Origin: Paracoccus sp. Z118
Lineage (GTDB): Bacteria > Pseudomonadota > Alphaproteobacteria > Rhodobacterales > Rhodobacteraceae
Length of the DNA: 64,000 bases
NCBI RefSeq assembly: GCF_019061185.1
Contig: NZ_JAHQZU010000009.1
Location: 1-64,000, forward strand
Direction: 5' to 3'
A model generated the notes under the pieces. The model was not told the origin of the DNA. It ran no database searches and saw only the letters and a program-made list of their open reading frames with translations. Positions 45,272-53,566 of the stretch are shown one piece after another. Each line of letters begins with the position of its first letter. Position 1 is the stretch's first letter. Made by a program: the position numbers and the translations under genes.

Positions 45272-46108
45272 ATGAAAACCCTGTCAGAGAACGCCGCATT
45301 CGGGGGAACCCAGGGCGTCTATTCCCACCAGTCCGCCGTCTGCGATTGCGAGATGACGTTCGCGGTCTATCTGCCGCCGCAGGCGAAATACGGGAAGGTT
45401 CCGGTTCTCTGGTATCTCTCGGGCCTGACCTGCACACATGAGAACGCCATGACCAAGGCCGGCGCGCAGGCCTGGGCCGCGGATGAGGGCATCGCGCTGA
45501 TCTTTCCCGACACCAGCCCGCGCGGCGAAGGCGTCGCCAATGACGAGGCCTATGATCTGGGGCAGGGCGCGGGCTTCTACGTCAATGCGACCGAATCCCC
45601 CTGGGCGCCGCATTTCCGCATGTGGGATTACATCGTCCAGGAGCTTCCCGATCTGGTGTTCGAGCAGTTCCCGCTCGACCGGGCGCGGCAGGGGATCACC
45701 GGCCATTCCATGGGCGGCCACGGCGCGCTGACCATCGCCATGACGCATCCCGAGACCTACCGCTCGGTCTCGGCCATTTCGCCCATCGCGAATCCGGCGA
45801 AGAGCGACTGGGGCCGCAAGCAGTTCACCGCCTATCTCGGCCCGGACGAGAGCACGTGGCAGGCCCATGACGCGACCGTGCTGATGGCCGAAAAGGGCTA
45901 TCCCGGTCCGATCCTCATCGATCAGGGCGCCAGGGACCAGTTCCTGGACCTGCTGAAGCCCGAGACCCTGCTGGCCGCCGCCGCGCTGCGCCGCCAGCCG
46001 GTCGATTTCCGCATGATCGACGGCTACGACCACAGCTACTTCTATGTCGCCAGCGTGATGGAGGACCATGTCCGCTTCCACTCGGCGCGGCTGGGCGAGG
46101 TCGTCTGA
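45272..46108 (+). CDS. fghA: S-formylglutathione hydrolase
   Basis: 278 residues, alpha/beta hydrolase of the esterase D family. The nucleophile is in GHSMGGHGA; acid and base are expected in QGARDQFL and GYDHSYFY. The start MKTLSENAAFGGTQGVYSHQS matches family N-termini; a longer open frame upstream is not conserved. It hydrolyses S-formylglutathione to formate and glutathione. It completes Gfa-FlhA-FghA; formate then goes to the Fds enzyme encoded upstream. Confidence 0.95.
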   Translation: MKTLSENAAFGGTQGVYSHQSAVCDCEMTFAVYLPPQAKYGKVPVLWYLSGLTCTHENAMTKAGAQAWAADEGIALIFPDTSPRGEGVANDEAYDLGQGAGFYVNATESPWAPHFRMWDYIVQELPDLVFEQFPLDRARQGITGHSMGGHGALTIAMTHPETYRSVSAISPIANPAKSDWGRKQFTAYLGPDESTWQAHDATVLMAEKGYPGPILIDQGARDQFLDLLKPETLLAAAALRRQPVDFRMIDGYDHSYFYVASVMEDHVRFHSARLGEVV

Positions 46109-46428
46109 GCGGGCGAGGCGGTTAGCGGCAGATGAGCCGCGCACCCCTCGGACCGGCGGCGCGTCATGCGCCTGTCCGGTCCTGCCTGCCGTCGCTGGCG
46201 GCCGGAGGGATAACCGCCGGGGGCCGTGTCCGCGGCCTATCCTGCGCGGCGATCGAGAGGGGCCTCTGCATCATACTTTGGGGTGAACGGACGCCGCGCG
46301 CGTTGACAGAACGTCGGCCCGGTAGCTTCATAAGAAAGCAATAAGAGCGGCAGATTTCGCAGATCCGTGAGGAGAGGATGGCGAGGGACGTGGTTGCCGC
46401 AATTCGTGTTCGCACCAGGGAGGAGACT
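46109..46428 (+). promoter_or_regulatory. 320-base region upstream of xoxF
   Basis: No gene is seen. A hairpin at 46150-46182 (GGACCGG with CCGGTCC, plus an inner GGCGC/GCGCC) may end the fghA transcript. A TTGACA box lies at 46303-46308, followed by CATAAG at 46329-46334 (20-base spacer, weak). The A/T-rich stretch 46326-46345 stands out in GC-rich DNA. The xoxF ribosome site AGGGAGGAG is at 46417-46425. Confidence 0.5.
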
Positions 46429-48240
46429 ATGAAGAAGGGTTTTGCCGGCCTCATCGCCGGGCTCATGATGACGGCCGCTCTGCCGGCCATCGCCAACGAG
46501 TCGGTCACTGCGGGGGCCAACGATCCCACGCAATGGACCATGCAGCTGAGCAACTATGCCGGCACCAGCTATTCGGAACTGGACGAGATCACCAAGGACA
46601 ACGTGGGCGATCTGCAGGTCGCGTGGTCCTTCTCGACCGGCGTTCTGCGCGGTCACGAAGGCTCGCCGCTGGTGATCGACGACGTGATGTATGTCCACAC
46701 CCCGTTCCCGAACAACGTCTATGCGCTCGACCTGAAGAACGACGGCAGGATCCTGTGGCGTTATAACCCGGAACAGAACCCGGACGTCATCGGCGTGATG
46801 TGCTGCGATACCGTCAACCGCGGGCTGGCCTTTGCCGATGGCACGATCTTCCTCAGCCAGGCCGACACCACGCTGGTCGCGCTGGACGCCAAGACCGGCG
46901 AAGTGAAATGGACGGCGGTCAACGGCGATCCCACCAAGGGCGAAACCGCCACCGCCACTCCGCTGATCGTCCGCGACAAGATCTTCGTCGGCATCTCGGG
47001 CGGCGAATATGGCGTGCGCGGCCACATGACCGCCTACAACATCGCGGATGGCAGCATGGCCTGGCGGGCCTATTCGACCGGCCCGGACGAGGACATGCTG
47101 GTCGATCCCGAAAACACGACGGTGCTGGGCAAGCCGATCGGCGCCGACAGCTCGCTCAACTCGTGGGAAGGCGACCAGTGGCAGATCGGCGGCGGCACCA
47201 CCTGGGGCTGGACCACCTATGACCCGGAACTGGACCTGATCTATTACGGCACCGGCAACCCCTCGACCTGGAACCCGAGCCAGCGGCCGGGCGACAACAA
47301 GTGGTCGATGACCATCATGGCCCGCAACCCGGAAACGGGCATGGCCAAGTGGTTCTATCAGAAGACCCCGCATGACGAATGGGACTATGACGGGGTGAAC
47401 GAGAACATCCTCGTCGATCAGGAGATCGACGGGCAGATGCGCAAGCTGCTGGTGAACTTCGACCGCAACGGCTTCGCCTATACGCTCGACCGCGAAACGG
47501 GCGAGCTGCTGGTGGCCGAGAAGTTCGATCCGGCGGTCAACTGGGCGACCCATGTCGAGATGGACCCCACCTCGGACCAGTATGGCCGCCCGCAGGTCGT
47601 GGCCGAATACTCGACCGAGCAGAACGGCGAGGACGTGAACTCGACCGGCATCTGCCCGGCCGCGCTCGGCTCGAAGGACCAGCAGCCGGCGGCCTTCTCG
47701 CCCAAGACCGGCCTGTTCTACGTGCCGACCAACCACGTCTGCATGGACTACGAGCCGTTCCGCGTCAGCTATGCCGCCGGCCAGCCCTATGTCGGCGCGA
47801 CCCTGTCGATGTTCCCGGCGCCGGACAGCCATGGCGGCATGGGCAACTTCATCGCCTGGGACGCCACCACGGGCGAGATGAAGTGGTCGCTGCCCGAGCA
47901 GTTCTCGGTCTGGTCGGGCGCCCTGGCCACCGCGGGCGACGTGGTCTTCTACGGCACGCTCGAAGGCTATCTGAAGGCCGTCGACTCCGAGACGGGCGAG
48001 GAGCTTTACAAGTTCAAGACTCCGTCGGGAATCATCGGCAACGTCTTCACCTACGAGCGTGAGGGCAAGCAGTATCTCGGCGTGCTGTCGGGTGTCGGCG
48101 GCTGGGCCGGGATCGGCCTCGCGGCGGGTCTGACCAACGCCAATGACGGCCTCGGCGCCGTGGGCGGGTATGCGGCGCTGTCGGACTATACCGCGCTGGG
48201 TGGTCAGCTCACCGTCTTCACGCTGCCCGACCAAAGCTGA
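46429..48240 (+). CDS. xoxF: Lanthanide-dependent methanol dehydrogenase XoxF
   Basis: 603 residues with a signal peptide (about 1-22). PQQ beta-propeller features include the vicinal disulfide C125-C126 and the tryptophan-docking repeats. The catalytic aspartate D319 is followed two residues later by D321 in EWDYDGVNE; the second aspartate marks XoxF and coordinates a lanthanide, whereas MxaF has alanine there. It oxidises methanol in the periplasm. Cytochrome XoxG and XoxJ follow. ATG 46429 follows AGGGAGGAG. Sequence looks like the XoxF5 clade. Confidence 0.95.
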   Translation: MKKGFAGLIAGLMMTAALPAIANESVTAGANDPTQWTMQLSNYAGTSYSELDEITKDNVGDLQVAWSFSTGVLRGHEGSPLVIDDVMYVHTPFPNNVYALDLKNDGRILWRYNPEQNPDVIGVMCCDTVNRGLAFADGTIFLSQADTTLVALDAKTGEVKWTAVNGDPTKGETATATPLIVRDKIFVGISGGEYGVRGHMTAYNIADGSMAWRAYSTGPDEDMLVDPENTTVLGKPIGADSSLNSWEGDQWQIGGGTTWGWTTYDPELDLIYYGTGNPSTWNPSQRPGDNKWSMTIMARNPETGMAKWFYQKTPHDEWDYDGVNENILVDQEIDGQMRKLLVNFDRNGFAYTLDRETGELLVAEKFDPAVNWATHVEMDPTSDQYGRPQVVAEYSTEQNGEDVNSTGICPAALGSKDQQPAAFSPKTGLFYVPTNHVCMDYEPFRVSYAAGQPYVGATLSMFPAPDSHGGMGNFIAWDATTGEMKWSLPEQFSVWSGALATAGDVVFYGTLEGYLKAVDSETGEELYKFKTPSGIIGNVFTYEREGKQYLGVLSGVGGWAGIGLAAGLTNANDGLGAVGGYAALSDYTALGGQLTVFTLPDQS

Positions 48241-48267
48241 GCCCCGTCTGAAGTTCAGCCATAATCG

Positions 48268-48294
48268 GCCGCCCCCGAGGATATCGGGGGCGGC
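48268..48294 (+). terminator. 11-bp perfect hairpin after xoxF
   Basis: GCCGCCCCCGA (48268-48278) pairs with TCGGGGGCGGC (48284-48294) around a five-base loop, 27 bases after the xoxF stop. TTCCT follows, a poor T-run. Placed between xoxF and xoxG, it may act as a partial terminator or protect the 3' end, giving more xoxF than xoxG message. Confidence 0.65.
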
Positions 48295-48411
48295 TTCCTG
48301 CGTTCGGCAGCCGCCGGGCAAGAGAAAATCCGCGCCCCGACTAAAGGTTGAATTGCCCGGATCGCCAATCGGCCTAGGCTGCTGACAATACTCTTTGGGA
48401 GGAGAGACCCT

Positions 48412-48918
48412 ATGCTACGTTCTGCGCCGTTTGTGGCCCTGACGATTTTCCTTGCGGGCGCCGCACAGGCCCAGGCCGTCGATGTCAAGCCCGTCACCGA
48501 TGACGGCGTCCGCTGGTTCAACGCCGAAGAGGTCCCGACCTTCAACATCGCCGAGGACGGCACCGTCGATTGGCCGACCTTTTCGGGCTACCGCCGCTAT
48601 CACGCCGAATGCCACGTCTGCCACGGCCCCGATGGGGAGGGTTCGACCTATGCGCCCGCGCTGAAGAAGTCGGCCCTGAACATGGAATATTACGAGTTCG
48701 TCGGCGTCGCCGCCGGCGGCCAGCAGGAGGTCAACGCCGCGCAGAATCAGGTGATGCCGGCCTTCGGGATGAACCCGAACGTGATGTGCTATCTGGACGA
48801 CATCTACACCTATCTGCGCGCGCGGGGGGTCGATGCGATCCCGCGCGGCCGCCCGGCGAAGCGCGCCGACAAGACCGAAGCCTACGCCGAGGCCGAGAAG
48901 GCCTGTATGGAGGGCTGA
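48412..48918 (+). CDS. xoxG: Cytochrome c XoxG (c-553i type)
   Basis: 168 residues: signal peptide about 1-22, one heme-binding motif C67-H-V-C70-H71, and a methionine candidate in QVMPAFGMN. It accepts electrons from XoxF and passes them toward the oxidase. In P. denitrificans the equivalent gene is cycB (cytochrome c-553i). GGGAGGAGAGA precedes ATG 48412. The C-terminal Lys/Glu-rich tail with a cysteine is typical of this group. Confidence 0.93.
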   Translation: MLRSAPFVALTIFLAGAAQAQAVDVKPVTDDGVRWFNAEEVPTFNIAEDGTVDWPTFSGYRRYHAECHVCHGPDGEGSTYAPALKKSALNMEYYEFVGVAAGGQQEVNAAQNQVMPAFGMNPNVMCYLDDIYTYLRARGVDAIPRGRPAKRADKTEAYAEAEKACMEG

Positions 48919-49734
48919 GTGCGCCTGCTCCTGCCGATCGTCGCCGCCGCCCTCGCCTTCAGCGGGGCGGCGAGCGCACAGGTGGCCGACCTGGTGGACA
49001 GGTCGGCCTTTCGCGTCTGCGCCGATCCCGCCAATCTGCCGCTGTCCAGCGAAGACGGCAGCGGGTTCGAGAACCGGATCGCCGAGTTGATGGCCGAAAA
49101 TCTCGGGGTGCCGGTCCAGTACACCTGGTTTCCGCAGGTCACGGGTTTCATCCGGCAGACGCTGAGCGCGGGCAAATGCGATGTCGTGATCGGCTTCGCC
49201 CAGGGACACGAGCTGGTTCTCAACACCAACCACTACTACACCTCGACCCATGTGCTGGTGGTGCGGGCGGACAGCGATCTGGCCGATGTGGACCACCTGT
49301 CCGATTCCCGGCTGGCGGGGCGGAAGCTGGGCGTGGTCGCGGGGGCGCCGCCCACCACGCATGTCGCCCGGCTGGGTATGATGAAGGACGCCAAGCCCTA
49401 TGACCTGATGACCGACCGGCGGGTCGAGAACCCGGCGGGCGACATGCTGCGCGATGTCGAGGCGGGCGTGACCGACGGCGCCCTGCTCTGGGGGCCGATC
49501 GCGGGGCCGCTGGCCAAAGGCAACGACACGCTCAAGGTCATTCCGCTGGTCAAGGAGACCGCGACGCCGCGCCTGTTCTTCCGTATCACCATGGGCGTCC
49601 GCGCCGGCGAGGATGAATGGAAGCGCGAGCTGAACAGCCTGATCCGCCGCCATCAGGACGGGATCGACGCCATCCTGCACGACGCGGGGGTGCCGCTGGT
49701 CGATGACTACGGCAAGGAGGTCAAGGCCCCCTGA
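48919..49734 (+). CDS. xoxJ: XoxJ periplasmic binding-type protein
   Basis: 271 residues with a signal peptide (about 1-21) and a type-2 binding-protein fold; FRVCADPANLPLSSEDGSGFENRIAE is the family's opening signature. XoxJ/MoxJ is required for or assists maturation of the dehydrogenase in the periplasm. The start is a GTG directly after the xoxG stop, inside a run with a GGAGGG site. It ends the xoxFGJ set. Confidence 0.92.
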   Translation: MRLLLPIVAAALAFSGAASAQVADLVDRSAFRVCADPANLPLSSEDGSGFENRIAELMAENLGVPVQYTWFPQVTGFIRQTLSAGKCDVVIGFAQGHELVLNTNHYYTSTHVLVVRADSDLADVDHLSDSRLAGRKLGVVAGAPPTTHVARLGMMKDAKPYDLMTDRRVENPAGDMLRDVEAGVTDGALLWGPIAGPLAKGNDTLKVIPLVKETATPRLFFRITMGVRAGEDEWKRELNSLIRRHQDGIDAILHDAGVPLVDDYGKEVKAP

Positions 49735-49773
49735 CGCCGACGGCTTTTGTCCCCGGTCGCATCGCCCCGGAAA

Positions 49774-49804
49774 GAGGCCTCGCACCCCACCGGCGCGAGG
49801 TCTC
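49774..49804 (+). terminator. Hairpin after xoxJ
   Basis: GAGGCCTCGC (49774-49783) pairs with GCGAGGTCTC (49795-49804) over ten bases with one wobble; the loop is eleven bases. It lies 39 bases after xoxJ and before a separate promoter-like sequence, so it likely ends the xox transcript. Confidence 0.55.
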
Positions 49805-49843
49805 CGCACTTGTCAGCCAAAGGTATTAGCGCCTTGGAAAACA

Positions 49844-49874
49844 TTGACTTATGAAAAACTTATGAGCGTTTAAT
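49844..49874 (+). promoter_or_regulatory. Promoter candidate with tandem ACTTATGA repeats upstream of lut-like genes
   Basis: TTGACT (49844-49849) and TTTAAT (49869-49874) form a sigma-70-like pair with a 19-base spacer. ACTTATGA occurs at 49847-49854 and again at 49858-49865, exactly 11 bases apart, one helical turn. The repeats fill the spacer, so a bound regulator would control this promoter directly. The gene it serves starts at 49923. Confidence 0.55.
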
Positions 49875-49922
49875 GCTTTGCCCCGGCCCGCCGCTGTGCC
49901 CCAATGCACGGGGGAGGACAGC

Positions 49923-51116
49923 ATGAGACGAACGACGCTTGCAGGGGCCGGAATCTGTCTGGCACTGGTGCTGCCGGGGGCCGCTCTGGCAGAGGTGGAA
50001 TATCGCGCGGCCGTGCTGCGCGTGGATGCGCCGGGTCCGATGCCGATCTCGCGGCTGGACCTGCCGCCCGAGGATCTGGGCTTCGCCGGGGGCGCGCTCG
50101 GCACCGCGGACAATGCCACGACCGGCGGTTTCCTGGGCCAGACATTCACCACCGAAACCGTGATCGCCACGCCGGAAACGGCCGAGGCCGAGATGCGGCG
50201 GCTGATCGAGGCCGGGATTCCCTATATCGTCACCCTCGCGGATGCCGGGATGACGGTGAGGCTGGCGGATGTCGCCCGCGATCTGGCGGGGGAGGAGGCC
50301 TTGGTCGTCAACGCCGCCTCGACCGACGACCGGCTGCGCGGGGCGGAGTGCCGGGCGAACATGCTGCATGTCGCGCCCTCCGACGCGATGCTGGCGGATG
50401 CGCTGGCGCAGTATCTCGTCTGGAAGCGCTGGACCGACTGGTTCCTGATCGAAGGCAGCCACCCCGAGGATCAGGCGCTCGCGCAAGCCTACCGCCGCGC
50501 CGCCGAGAAGTTCGGCGCCCGGATCGTCGAGGAGCGGGTCTATGAGGATACCGGTGGTGCCCGGCGCACCGATTCCGGCCATGTGCAGGTGCAGGCGCAG
50601 ATGCCGGTCTTCACCCAGCGCGCGGCGGATCATCACGTGGTCGTTGCCGCCGATCATTCGGGCGTCTTTGCCGACTGGCTGCCCTATCACACCTGGGATG
50701 CGCGGCCCGTGACCGGTTCGGCCGGGCTGGTCCCGCAGACTTGGCATCCGGCGCATGAGGCGTGGGGCGCCACGCAGTTCCAGTCGCGGTTCGAGAAGCA
50801 GAACAACCGCCCGGCGCGGGACGAGGATTATCAGGTCTGGACCGCCCTGCGCGTTCTGGGCGAGGCCGCGACCCGCACGCAGGGCGGCGATTTCGCCGCG
50901 GTGCGCGAGTTCATCCTGTCGCCCGATTTCGATCTGGCCGCCTTCAAGGGGCAGAAGCTGACCTTCCGCGACTGGGACGGGCAACTGCGCCAGCCGGTGC
51001 TGTTGACGGCGGACCGCGTGGTCGCCTCGGTCAGCCCGCAGGAGGAGTTCCTGCATCAGGTGAGCCAGCTCGACACGCTCGGGATCGATCGGCCCGAGAC
51101 GGAATGCACGAAATAG
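49923..51116 (+). CDS. lutA: Periplasmic type-1 binding protein, PQQ/lanthanide-associated (LutA-like)
   Basis: 397 residues, signal peptide about 1-22, then a type-1 (branched-chain-amino-acid-like) binding fold. It belongs with proteins described as PQQ-dependent catabolism-associated ABC binding proteins. In Methylorubrum extorquens the first gene of the lanthanide-utilisation locus, lutA, encodes such a protein with ABC partners LutE and LutF; the same partners follow here. Role in delivering a lanthanide or its carrier is inferred. An open frame 15 codons upstream exists; ATG 49923 follows GGGGGAGGA. Confidence 0.8.
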   Translation: MRRTTLAGAGICLALVLPGAALAEVEYRAAVLRVDAPGPMPISRLDLPPEDLGFAGGALGTADNATTGGFLGQTFTTETVIATPETAEAEMRRLIEAGIPYIVTLADAGMTVRLADVARDLAGEEALVVNAASTDDRLRGAECRANMLHVAPSDAMLADALAQYLVWKRWTDWFLIEGSHPEDQALAQAYRRAAEKFGARIVEERVYEDTGGARRTDSGHVQVQAQMPVFTQRAADHHVVVAADHSGVFADWLPYHTWDARPVTGSAGLVPQTWHPAHEAWGATQFQSRFEKQNNRPARDEDYQVWTALRVLGEAATRTQGGDFAAVREFILSPDFDLAAFKGQKLTFRDWDGQLRQPVLLTADRVVASVSPQEEFLHQVSQLDTLGIDRPETECTK

Positions 51117-51132
51117 AAACGGGGGGATCCGA

Positions 51133-52101
51133 ATGAGAATGATTGCCGCACTGGCATCGTCGGCGGCGCTGCTGGCCGGACCGGCCTTTGCCGACAAGAT
51201 CTTCGTCTCGAACGAGAAGGGGAACTCGATCTCGGTTCTGGACGCGGGCAGCCTTGAGGTGATCCACACGATCACCGGGATGCAGCGCCCGCGCGGGATC
51301 ACCGCGTCGCCGGATGGCAAGACCATCTATGTCTGCGCGTCCGACGACAATCTGGTGCGGGTCTATGACGCCGCCACCTACGAGGAACTGCCCTCGCTGC
51401 CCTCGGGGCCGGACCCCGAGCTGTTCGTGATGCATCCCGATGGCAAGAAGCTGTTCATCGCCAACGAGGACGACAACATCGTCACCGTCGTCGATGTCGA
51501 GACCCGGCAGGTGCTGGCCGAGATTCCGGTGGGGGTGGAGCCGGAAGGCATGGGCGTCAGCCCCGATGGCAGCATCGTGGTGAACACGTCCGAGACGACG
51601 AACATGGCCCACCTGATCGACACCGAGACCTACGAGATCGTCGCCAACGTGCTGGTGGACAGCCGCCCGCGCTTCGCCGAATACACGCCCGACGGCAGCA
51701 TCCTGTTCGTGACCGCCGAAATCGGCGGGACGGTTTCCGCGATCGACACCACCGCGAACGAGATCACGAAGAAGATCACCTTCGAGGTGCCGGGCGTGCT
51801 GCCCGAAGCGCTGCAGCCGGTCGGGATGCGGGTGACGGCGGACGGGACCAAGGCCTATGTCGCGCTCGGCCCGGCGAACCGGGTCGCAGTGATCGACGTG
51901 CCGAGCCTTGAGGTCACGGATTATCTGCTGGTCGGACAGCGGGTCTGGCAGCTCGGCTTCTCGCCGGACGGCCAGTTTCTTTATACCACCAACGGCAACT
52001 CCAACGACATCTCGGTGATCGATGTCGCCAGGGACGAGGTGACGGTCTCGGTCCAGGTGGGCGAACAGCCCTGGGGCGTCGTCGCGGTGAAATCGGAATG
52101 A
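51133..52101 (+). CDS. YVTN beta-propeller periplasmic protein (LutB-like)
   Basis: 322 residues: signal peptide about 1-20, then seven-bladed YVTN-type repeats (for example KIFVSNEKGNSISVLDAG, TIYVCASDDNLVRVYD, KLFIANEDDNIVTVVDV). This matches the PQQ-catabolism-associated beta-propeller family. GGGGGAT precedes ATG 51133. The repeated acidic EDDN/SDDN loops might bind metal or protein partners. It sits in the position of lutB in M. extorquens; function is not known, so no symbol is given. Confidence 0.82.
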   Translation: MRMIAALASSAALLAGPAFADKIFVSNEKGNSISVLDAGSLEVIHTITGMQRPRGITASPDGKTIYVCASDDNLVRVYDAATYEELPSLPSGPDPELFVMHPDGKKLFIANEDDNIVTVVDVETRQVLAEIPVGVEPEGMGVSPDGSIVVNTSETTNMAHLIDTETYEIVANVLVDSRPRFAEYTPDGSILFVTAEIGGTVSAIDTTANEITKKITFEVPGVLPEALQPVGMRVTADGTKAYVALGPANRVAVIDVPSLEVTDYLLVGQRVWQLGFSPDGQFLYTTNGNSNDISVIDVARDEVTVSVQVGEQPWGVVAVKSE

Positions 52102-52112
52102 GGGAGGGAATG

Positions 52113-52547
52113 ATGAAAGCAGTTTTTCTGGCCGCCGCACTGGCGCTGACCGCGGGCGCGGGTGTCGCGCAGCAATTCGACTATGGTTTCGCCGGGCTGA
52201 TGGGCAAGGCGAACCGGGTGGAGCTGCCGCCGCTGACGCTCGGCTCGGGCAAGCCGGTGCAGGACGCGCCCTATGACCTGAAGTCGGGCACCTATTACAA
52301 GATGAACATCGTGGCGGACGGGTCGGCCGAACTCGCGCTGTCGGGCGGCGATTTCTTCCGCGCGGTCTGGATCAACGAGATCGTCATCAACAGCATCGAA
52401 GTGCGGCCGATGGGCGTGCATTCGCTGGAATTCGATGCGGCGGGCGAGGCCGAGATCAGCTTCATCGCCATCACCCCCGGCAGCTACACCCTGTCGATCC
52501 CCGGCTCGTCCGGCGACACCCAGAAAGCCGTCTTCAACATCCAGTAA
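52113..52547 (+). CDS. Exported beta-rich protein of unknown function in lut-like set
   Basis: 144 residues with a signal peptide (about 1-19). The mature part is beta-rich with a cupredoxin-like look (YYKMNIVADGSAELAL, PGSYTLSIPGSSGD) but lacks the His/Cys/Met copper ligands. GGGAGGG lies just before; ATG 52113 is preferred over ATG 52110 by spacing. It is encoded between the propeller and the PepSY-like protein, the position of lutC/lutD in M. extorquens. I do not recognise a precise family. Confidence 0.72.
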   Translation: MKAVFLAAALALTAGAGVAQQFDYGFAGLMGKANRVELPPLTLGSGKPVQDAPYDLKSGTYYKMNIVADGSAELALSGGDFFRAVWINEIVINSIEVRPMGVHSLEFDAAGEAEISFIAITPGSYTLSIPGSSGDTQKAVFNIQ

Positions 52548-52559
52548 GGAGAGCGACCC

Positions 52560-52811
52560 ATGAAGAAGATTGTTCTTGCCGCCGTGATCGCGGCTTTCGC
52601 GGCCCCGGCCTTTGCCAATGACGAGGCCACCCCGGAGCAGATCGCCCGGATCGACGAGGCGCTGGCGGCCATGACCTGCGAGGTGGACAGCGACAACATC
52701 GAGGTGGAGGATGACGGCAGCTTCGACCTCGACGACGTGATCTGCGCCGATGGCCAGTATGACGTGAAGCTGAACGCCGACTTCACCGAGAAGGAGCGCC
52801 GCAAGGAATGA
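52560..52811 (+). CDS. Small acidic PepSY-like exported protein in lut-like set
   Basis: 83 residues: signal peptide 1-19 (AFA-ND), then about 64 residues with two cysteines (C40, C62) and about a dozen Asp/Glu between residues 41 and 68 (VEDDGSFDLDDV, ADGQYDVKL). The pattern resembles one PepSY domain. PepSY proteins that bind lanthanides are known (LanPepSY of Methylobacillus, recalled). Being in a lanthanide-type locus, it is a good candidate periplasmic lanthanide binder; this is inference. It overlaps the ATPase gene by four bases. Confidence 0.75.
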   Translation: MKKIVLAAVIAAFAAPAFANDEATPEQIARIDEALAAMTCEVDSDNIEVEDDGSFDLDDVICADGQYDVKLNADFTEKERRKE

Positions 52812-53566
52812 CGCAGCCCTCCGGCGCCGCTTCGGCGGCGCCAGACGCCGATGCGCTGGTCATCGCGGGGGTCAGCCACCGCTTCGGCCGGGTCACGGCG
52901 CTGGATGATGTCAGCTTCACGGTCCCGAAGGGCGCGTTCTGCGCCCTTCTTGGCGTGAACGGCGCGGGCAAGACGACGCTGTTCTCGCTGATCTGCCGCC
53001 TCTACGACAGCACCTCGGGGCGGATCGTGGTGGCCGGCCATGACGCCCGCCGCGCGCCGGGAAAGGCGCTGGCGCGTCTGGGCGTGGTGTTCCAGAGCCG
53101 GGCGCTGGACGGCGACCTGACGCTTGCCCAGAACCTCGCCTATCATGCGGCGCTGCACGGAATGGGCGGGCGCGTCGCGCGGGTTCGCGCCGGGGAGGTT
53201 CTGGAACTGGTCGGCCTGTCCGAAAAATCGGGGGCGCGGGTCAGCACCCTTTCCGGCGGGCAGCAACGCCGGGCCGAGGTGGCGCGGGCGCTGCTGCACG
53301 GGCCTGAGCTGCTGCTGCTGGACGAGGCGACGGCGGGGCTCGACATCCGCGCGCGGGCCGAGCTTCTGGCGCTGATCCGGCGGCTGATCTCCGACGAGGG
53401 CGTCTCGGTCCTGCTGGCGACCCACATCTTCGAGGAGGTCGCGCCGCAGGATCATGTCGTCATCCTGCATCGCGGCAGGGTGCTGGCCGACACCACCGCC
53501 GAGGCGCTGGCATCGGGCGGCGACCTTGGCGCGGCCTTCCTCGCCATGACAGGGGCGCAGGCATGA
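52808..53566 (+). CDS. lutE: ABC transporter ATP-binding protein (LutE-like)
   Basis: 252 residues: Walker A GVNGAGKTT, signature STLSGGQQRRAEVARAL, Walker B LLLLDEATAGLD, H-loop ATHIFEE. It belongs to the DrrA-like ATPases found with PQQ-linked alcohol oxidation (PedB type) and corresponds to LutE in M. extorquens. Its partner permease overlaps it by four bases. The fold type is usual for exporters, whereas LutEF is reported to support lanthanide uptake; direction is therefore open. Confidence 0.87.
   Translation: MTQPSGAASAAPDADALVIAGVSHRFGRVTALDDVSFTVPKGAFCALLGVNGAGKTTLFSLICRLYDSTSGRIVVAGHDARRAPGKALARLGVVFQSRALDGDLTLAQNLAYHAALHGMGGRVARVRAGEVLELVGLSEKSGARVSTLSGGQQRRAEVARALLHGPELLLLDEATAGLDIRARAELLALIRRLISDEGVSVLLATHIFEEVAPQDHVVILHRGRVLADTTAEALASGGDLGAAFLAMTGAQA

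Noticed and set aside
46429..48240. Calcium-type MxaF
   Set aside because: D321 occupies the position held by alanine in MxaF, and no mxaI follows.
46237..48321. A 694-codon open frame on the minus strand
   Set aside because: Antisense to xoxF, no domain, shadow of high-GC codon use.
51133..52101. Methylamine dehydrogenase heavy chain or cytochrome-linked propeller
   Set aside because: Too short, no partner genes for methylamine oxidation, and the neighbours fit the PQQ/lut-associated YVTN family.
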